Source: Nocardiopsis composta (lineage in GTDB: Bacteria > Actinomycetota > Actinomycetes > Streptosporangiales > Streptosporangiaceae). From it: 64,000 nucleotides of DNA. The position numbers were made by a program, and so were the translations under genes. The stretch covers positions 930,001 through 994,000 of the forward strand of contig NZ_JACHDB010000002.1 of NCBI RefSeq assembly GCF_014200805.1, written 5' to 3'. The notes below the pieces were generated by a model. It saw only the letters and a program-made list of their open reading frames with translations. It was not told the origin of the DNA and did no database searches. Below, in pieces: positions 59,644 through 64,000 of the stretch; position 1 is the stretch's first letter; the number at the start of each line of letters is the position of its first letter.

Positions 59644-61041
59644 TCAGACCTTCTGCGGGGCCTCGTTGCCGACGTCGCGGATGCCCTTGCGGATGTCGGT
59701 GCGCCACAGCAGGAACCCGCCGACCACGAAGAACACGATCAGCGAGAGGATCGCCACCCGGTACCCGCCGGTCCAGGTGACCGCCAGGGTCACCGCGAGC
59801 GAGCCGAGCAGGCTCGAACCCTTGTCGCTGATCTGGTAGACGGCGAAGTACTCCGCCTCCCGCCCGCGCGGGATGAGCAGCGAGAACATCGCCCGGGAGA
59901 GCGCCTGGGAGCCGCCGAGGACCAGGGCGATGCCCACCGCCAGCGCGATGAACAGCACCGGTTCGCCGGCCGGCAGCAGGTACCCCAGGGCGACCAGGAC
60001 GCACCACACGCCCAGGGTGCACAGCACCGCGTTCTTCGACCCGATGCGGCGGGCCAGCGCGCCCACCGCCAGCGCCCCGCCGAACGCGACGAACTGGATC
60101 ATCAGGATGGTGCCCATCAGTATTTCCTGGGAGATCCGCAGGTCCTGGGTGGCGAAGGGCGCCGCGTACCGCAGCGCCGCCTGGATGCCGTCGTTGAACA
60201 GGATGAACGCCAGCAGGAACAGCAGGGTCTGCGGGTAGCGCCGCATGCCCTTGAGGGTGTGCACGAACTGGCCGACCACCGCCCCGGGGCGCGGCCGCGC
60301 GGCCTTCCCGGCCGCGGTGCCGTGCCGGTTGCGCAGCCGCTGGAGCGCCAGCAGCGTGAAGCCGATCCACCACAGGCCCACCGAGGCGAATGCGATGCGC
60401 ACCGCCTCGCCCTGCTCCAGGCCCAGCGAGGGGGCCGACATGACCAGCACCAGGTGCGCGGCGAGCAGGATCGCCCCGCCCAGGTAGCCCAGGGCCCAGC
60501 CGGTGCTGGAGACCCGGCCCCGCTCGTCCGGCGTGGCGACCTCCAGCAGGAAGGCGTTGTAGACCACCTCGGCGGCACCGAAGGCGACGTTGGCGGCCAG
60601 GAACAGCAGCGCGGAGAGCAGGTAGCTGTCGGTGACCAGGTAGAGGGCGCTCACCGAGAGCGAGCCCGCCAGGGCCAGCGAGAACAGCCACCCCTTCTTG
60701 TTCCGGGACCGGTCGGCCAGCGCCCCCACGATCGGCAGCAGCAGGATCTGCAGCAGGATCGCGACGACGGTGGCCGCCGGGTACAGCGCGTTCGCGTGCA
60801 CCTCGATGCCCAGCGGGTACACGTAGTAGGCGCCGCCGGTGCAGGTCGCGGCGTCGGGGGCGCCGGCCTCCGCGCACGCCAGGCCGCTCAGGTAGGGGCC
60901 GATCAGCACGGTGATCACCGAGGTGAAGAAGACCTGGTTGGCCCACTCGTAGAGGTACCACCCCCGCTGCTCCCGGCGGCGCTGCGCGGGGTCGGGCGAG
61001 GGGGCGTTGCCGGGGTCCGGCTTCGGCGTCGCGGAGGTCAT
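59644..61041 (-). CDS. MFS transporter, UMF1/Atg22-like
   Basis: The 465-residue membrane protein has 12 helices with the MFS signature ALADRSRNKKGWLF after helix 2-3 and features of the UMF1 family: GWYLYEWANQVFFTSVITVLIGPYL at the N-terminus, a loop with two Cys (ACAEAGAPDAATCTGG) and EVVYNAFLLEVATPDERGRVS. The family includes the yeast vacuolar effluxer Atg22 but bacterial substrates are unknown. It shares its strand with the GDPD gene upstream, about 94 bases away, suggesting a glycerolipid or amino acid efflux link that is only positional. Confidence 0.9.
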   Translation of the reverse strand: MTSATPKPDPGNAPSPDPAQRRREQRGWYLYEWANQVFFTSVITVLIGPYLSGLACAEAGAPDAATCTGGAYYVYPLGIEVHANALYPAATVVAILLQILLLPIVGALADRSRNKKGWLFSLALAGSLSVSALYLVTDSYLLSALLFLAANVAFGAAEVVYNAFLLEVATPDERGRVSSTGWALGYLGGAILLAAHLVLVMSAPSLGLEQGEAVRIAFASVGLWWIGFTLLALQRLRNRHGTAAGKAARPRPGAVVGQFVHTLKGMRRYPQTLLFLLAFILFNDGIQAALRYAAPFATQDLRISQEILMGTILMIQFVAFGGALAVGALARRIGSKNAVLCTLGVWCVLVALGYLLPAGEPVLFIALAVGIALVLGGSQALSRAMFSLLIPRGREAEYFAVYQISDKGSSLLGSLAVTLAVTWTGGYRVAILSLIVFFVVGGFLLWRTDIRKGIRDVGNEAPQKV

Positions 61042-61135
61042 GGGGAGCGCTGTCCGTCCTGCTCATCGGGGGAGGCGGCCGGGGCGGGGCCGGCCGGGGG
61101 AGTGCGGGTCGGGCCGCCCGCGGCGGCCGCGCCGG

Positions 61136-61933
61136 TCACCGCCTCGCCCCCGGCCAGGCGCCGCGCGCGGCGAGCACGTCGCGCAGTCCGGCGGTGTTGT
61201 CGGTGACGATGCCGTCCACGCCCGCGTCCAGCAGCCGCTCCATCACCGCGGTGTCGTTGACCGTCCACACGTGCACCTGCATGCCGAACCGGTGCGCGGT
61301 GGCGATGAGGTCCCGGCTGAGCAGCGGGAAGCCGTTCATCTCGGTGGGGATCTGCACGCAGTCCACGCCGCGCCGGACCAGCGGCAGCAGCGGCGGCACC
61401 AGCGAGGCGAACCGCAGCCGGGCCACGTCCCAGGGGCCGGAGGAGAACGCGGGGCGCCCCTCGGACAGCCGGCGGACCCGGTCCAGCCGGCGCTGGTCGA
61501 ACGAGCCCAGGCAGACCCGGTCCCAGGCGCCGGTGCGGCGCACCACCTCGATCAGCGGCTCGACCGCGCCGTCGGACTTGACGTCGATGTTGAACCGCGC
61601 CTCCGGCCAGGACCCCAGCAGCTCCTCCAGCACCGGAACCGGCTCCTCGCCGCCGACCTTCGCCCGCTTGACCTCGCTGTAGGGCAGGTCGGCGATGGCG
61701 CCGGGCATGTCGGTCGCGCGGTCCAGGGTGTCGTCGTGGAAGGCCAGCAGCACACCGTCCCGGGTGGCGTGCACGTCCGTCTCCAGGTAGCGGTAGCCCA
61801 GGTCGATCGCGTGCTGGAAGGCCACCGCGGTGTTCTCCAGCTCGGTGCGCGGGCGCCCGGAGGCGTCGACGGGCCAGCCGCCCCGGTGGGCGAGGCCGAT
61901 GGGGACGGGGGAGTCGAGATACCGGTGAGTCAC
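61136..61933 (-). CDS. glycerophosphodiester phosphodiesterase
   Basis: The 265-residue cytoplasmic enzyme has GDPD motifs: GLAHRGGWPVDASG (His), ENTAVAFQHAIDLGYRYLETDVHATRDG and AFHDDTLDRATD, with FNIDVKSDGAVEPL and VHVWTVND in the barrel. It hydrolyses glycerophosphodiesters to glycerol-3-phosphate and an alcohol. It lacks a signal peptide. The GTG at 61933 has CATACT six bases upstream (weak leaderless -10). It precedes the MFS gene on the same strand. Confidence 0.93.
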   Translation of the reverse strand: MTHRYLDSPVPIGLAHRGGWPVDASGRPRTELENTAVAFQHAIDLGYRYLETDVHATRDGVLLAFHDDTLDRATDMPGAIADLPYSEVKRAKVGGEEPVPVLEELLGSWPEARFNIDVKSDGAVEPLIEVVRRTGAWDRVCLGSFDQRRLDRVRRLSEGRPAFSSGPWDVARLRFASLVPPLLPLVRRGVDCVQIPTEMNGFPLLSRDLIATAHRFGMQVHVWTVNDTAVMERLLDAGVDGIVTDNTAGLRDVLAARGAWPGARR

Positions 61934-62089
61934 ATCAGCAGTATGCCGGGGATCACAGGCGGACGGTTCCACCGGGGACGGCCGATCTGCGGAGAAAGCT
62001 GGAATTCCGGGTGACCGGGGAGGGGCGGAGCCGGCTCTGTCCCGGCGCCGGACGCAGCGGCGCCCGGCGCAGCCCGGAAGGAGACCGCA

Positions 62090-62452
62090 GTGCACCCCCG
62101 ACCCTGCCGTTCCCGCCGCCCCCGACTGCACGCCCCCCGCTGCCCGAGCCAGGCCGCCCGCCTGGCGCAGATCACCGCCGAGGTCCTGGCCGGCGAACGC
62201 GCCCCCGACCAGATCGCCGGCCTGGTCGCCCCGCGCGCCTACGCCCTGCTCCGCCGCCGCGTCGGCGCCTACCGCTGCCGCAACCGCCCCCGGGTCCGCA
62301 GCGCCTGGCTCCGCCCGGCCGGCCCCGGTGCGGCCGAACTGGGCGCGGTCGTCGAGGTCGGCCACCGCCGCCGGGCCCTGGCCATCCGGGTCGCCCGCCA
62401 CCCCGAGGGCTGGCTGTGCACCCACATCGAGGGCGACTTCGGCCGCTGCTGA
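62090..62452 (+). CDS. Rv3235-family protein
   Basis: The 120-residue protein begins with an Arg/Pro/Cys-rich stretch and continues with AARLAQITAEVLAGERAPDQIAGLVAPRAYALLRRRVG, a block typical of the actinobacterial Rv3235 family, and a C-terminal strand region VVEVGHRRRALAIRVARHPEGWLCTHIEGD. No function is established; the genes usually lie near secA. The GTG at 62090 has GGAAGGAG just upstream. It is convergent with the Lrp-type regulator. Confidence 0.82.
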   Translation: MHPRPCRSRRPRLHAPRCPSQAARLAQITAEVLAGERAPDQIAGLVAPRAYALLRRRVGAYRCRNRPRVRSAWLRPAGPGAAELGAVVEVGHRRRALAIRVARHPEGWLCTHIEGDFGRC

Positions 62453-62533
62453 CCGGAGGGCCGTGACACGGGCCCTTTTGGAACGTCCCGCCGGGCGCGG
62501 CGGGCCGCTCCGCGGGCCCGGCGAAAGGGAAGG

Positions 62534-62591
62534 AAGGCCTCCTGGCCCCCGGGGCGGAACGCGGCGCCCGCACCGGCCTCCGGGAGGCCTT
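62534..62591. terminator. bidirectional hairpin between convergent genes
   Basis: AAGGCCTCC (62534-62542) pairs with GGAGGCCTT (62583-62591), extended imperfectly by GGAAAG/CTTTCC. AT bases next to the stem suit a terminator for both genes. Confidence 0.55.
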
Positions 62592-62666
62592 TCCTTTCCG
62601 CACAGGCTTCCCCCGCCGCCTCGTCCCCGCGCCCGCCCTCCCGGCGGCGCCGGAGCGGGGCCTCGT

Positions 62667-63704
62667 TCAGCGGGGTGAGGGCTCCTCCGCGGACAGCCGG
62701 AGCGGGACGGTGCGCACGTAGCGCTGCGCGGCGTCCAGGACGTTGCCCATGAACTTGAAGGTGTGCAGCACCATCCGCCGGTCGGCGATGCGCAGGCCGG
62801 GCAGCGCCTCCAGCAGGCGGCGCTCCACCCGGGTCAGGTCGGGGACGGTGCGCAGCCAGACGATGAAGTGGGTGTTCTCCGGGCCGGCGATGGTGCTGCA
62901 CAGCCGCAGCTCCGGCACCTGCTCGCAGAGGTCCTCGGCGCGCTCCAGCACCTGCGGGTCCACCGTGCCCCACAGCACGGCCGCGGTCGGCCAGCCCATC
63001 TCGGCGCGGGCGATGTCGCAGCGCAGCCCGATGATCCCGGCGCGGATCAGCCGGTTGAGCCGGCGCGCGGCGGTGGTCGGCGCGATGTCCAGCCGCTCGG
63101 CGATCCGCTGGTAGCCCATCCGCCCGTCGGTGCAGAGCAGGTCGGCGATGCGCTGGTCCAGCCCGGTCACCCGGTCGCCGCCGGCCTCCTTGGCGCACTC
63201 GGTGCGCGGGGCCAGCGCGCGCAGCCGGCGGCGCTGCTCCGGGGAGAGCGCGCGGACCTGCCAGCGGTGCGCCTCGGACACCACCCGGGTGACCATGTGC
63301 ACCCGGTAGGACACCACGTCGGGGAAGGCGCCGATCCAGTTCATCAGGTAGTCGGCCATCCCCTGGCCCGGCGCCACGGTGAGCAGCAGCTGGTGTGAGC
63401 CGGCGGTGAACTGGATGCTCAGCGTCCCCGGGTCCTCGGCCAGCGCGGAGGCGACCTGCTCGACGGTGCCGTTGCGGCAGGTCAGCTCCAGGTAGGCCAT
63501 GTTCTGCCGGGTGGTCAGCTGCTGACGGGGGAACACGGTGATCCGGGCCAGCCCCGCCTCCTCCAGCCGCCGCCAGCGGCGGGCCAGGGTGGTGGCGTCG
63601 ACGTCCAGGATCGGGGCCAGGTCCGACCACGCGGCGCGCGGGGTCAGCTGCAGCGCGTTGATCAGCGACAGATCGAACTCGTGCAAGGCGCTCGATTCCT
63701 GCAT
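62667..63704 (-). CDS. double-domain Lrp/AsnC-family regulator
   Basis: The 345-residue protein is two Lrp/AsnC units in one chain. Unit one: HTH with WSDLAPILDVDATTLARRWRRLEEAGLARI and a RAM-like domain ending near 170. Unit two: LDQRIADLLCTDGRMGYQRIAERLDIAPTTAARRLNRLIRAGIIGLR and a second ligand domain. It probably senses an amino acid or related ligand. The ATG at 63704 (MQESSALHEFD) has GGGGGG upstream; a longer start at 63758 would add a Lys/Arg-rich segment. It is divergent from the amidohydrolase at 63905, its likely target. Confidence 0.88.
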   Translation of the reverse strand: MQESSALHEFDLSLINALQLTPRAAWSDLAPILDVDATTLARRWRRLEEAGLARITVFPRQQLTTRQNMAYLELTCRNGTVEQVASALAEDPGTLSIQFTAGSHQLLLTVAPGQGMADYLMNWIGAFPDVVSYRVHMVTRVVSEAHRWQVRALSPEQRRRLRALAPRTECAKEAGGDRVTGLDQRIADLLCTDGRMGYQRIAERLDIAPTTAARRLNRLIRAGIIGLRCDIARAEMGWPTAAVLWGTVDPQVLERAEDLCEQVPELRLCSTIAGPENTHFIVWLRTVPDLTRVERRLLEALPGLRIADRRMVLHTFKFMGNVLDAAQRYVRTVPLRLSAEEPSPR

Positions 63705-63904
63705 CAGCCCCCCGAGGCAAAATCTTTTCCGGCGATTCGCGATGTTCACCTTTATCACACCGTAGGTTTCCGCAGAGCCGGATCAAGGCCCTGAGCTGGG
63801 TGTTTCCGGCAGGTTTCGGATTCGCCCGGCCGTGCTTCCGCTCCGCGGAACGCGTCCGGGCCGGAGCCGGCCCGGACGGCCGGCGACACGGAAAGGTGGC
63901 ACCG

Positions 63905-64000
63905 ATGTCCCCGCAGGACACGATCGTCGTCCGCAACGGAACCGTCATCGACGGGACCGGGGCCGGCCCGCGCCCCGACTGGGCGGTCGTGGTCCGTGGC
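63905..64000 (+). CDS. N-acyl-D-amino-acid deacylase-like amidohydrolase (3' partial)
   Basis: The frame runs off the window end. The visible 32 residues (SPQDTIVVRNGTVIDGTG, PDWAVVVRG) are the start of the outer beta domain of amidohydrolases such as D-aminoacylase or dihydropyrimidinase-like enzymes; the metal motif would lie beyond the end. GGAAAGG lies upstream of the ATG. It is divergent from the double-domain Lrp regulator, which may respond to its amino-acid product. Confidence 0.65.
   Translation, partial: MSPQDTIVVRNGTVIDGTGAGPRPDWAVVVRG

Noticed and set aside
1-64000. CRISPR array
   Set aside because: No regularly spaced direct repeats were seen; the Cas4-like nuclease at 7110 has no Cas neighbours.
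1-64000. tRNA, rRNA, insertion sequence or prophage genes
   Set aside because: No tRNA cloverleaf, rRNA stretch, transposase, integrase or phage structural gene was recognised by eye; a covariance-model scan would be needed to exclude small RNAs.

Overview
The window is about 64 kb of very G+C-rich DNA with actinomycete hallmarks: a complete Pup-proteasome system (Mpa, Dop, Pup, PrcB, PrcA, PafA, PafBC), RbpA, a ROK polyphosphate-type glucokinase, a HelY-type helicase, XRE/DUF397 regulatory pairs, a deazaflavin-dependent oxidoreductase and many leaderless-looking promoters. GTG starts are frequent. The fused pafBC gene and overall gene content suggest a Streptosporangiales-type organism such as Nocardiopsaceae. 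That placement is an inference; no rRNA or tRNA gene is visible.

Layout. 1-4.7 kb: end of lutB, lutC, a ThrE-type exporter and a LuxR-type response regulator. 5-6.5 kb: its probable sensor kinase, separated from it by a palindromic repeat element. 7-12 kb: a RecB-type nuclease divergent from an M50 protease with a degenerate CBS region, a SLOG-fold protein, and an XRE/TPR regulator divergent from a small unknown protein. 12.2-41.2 kb: the proteasome region. It runs ppgK, trmI, mpa, then an inserted block (PAP2 protein, two-component system, FtsX-type ABC exporter), dop, a second inserted block (NCS2 nucleobase permease plus an ATZ/TRZ-type deaminase), pup, prcB, prcA, pafA, an FKBP lipoprotein, a DUF3866 gene, fused pafBC, a small membrane protein, tatA, tatC, a DUF397 gene, a lipid kinase and the helicase. 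41.2-43 kb: an anti-sigma-factor ATPase plus XRE(DUF5753)/DUF397 triad with more AT-rich codons. 43-51 kb: an acyl-CoA dehydrogenase, a complete sugar ABC importer (ATPase, binding lipoprotein, two permeases) and a convergent second MsiK-type ATPase. 51.5-55.5 kb: lnt, fxsA, a HAD phosphatase and rbpA. 55.8-64 kb: an atypical P450, a CPA2 antiporter, an F420-type oxidoreductase, an MFS transporter, a GDPD, an Rv3235-like protein, a double-domain Lrp regulator and the start of an amidohydrolase.

How the genes work together. Dop converts the C-terminal Gln of Pup to Glu, PafA attaches Pup to proteins, and Mpa unfolds the tagged proteins into the PrcAB core. Hairpins and extra promoters between pup, prcB and pafA imply that these are not one uniform transcript. 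The two two-component systems each have a kinase-regulator gap over 400 bp.

The most unusual structure is a dispersed intergenic element built around a GTTGATC...GATCAAC inverted repeat. It occurs at 5.0, 49.5 and 57.4 kb. A fourth site at 23.2 kb carries the same flanks without the palindrome, which looks like an empty (or excised) site. The copy at 5.0 kb has lost its 34-bp loop and one GACCGGTC and is now a perfect 48-bp palindrome.
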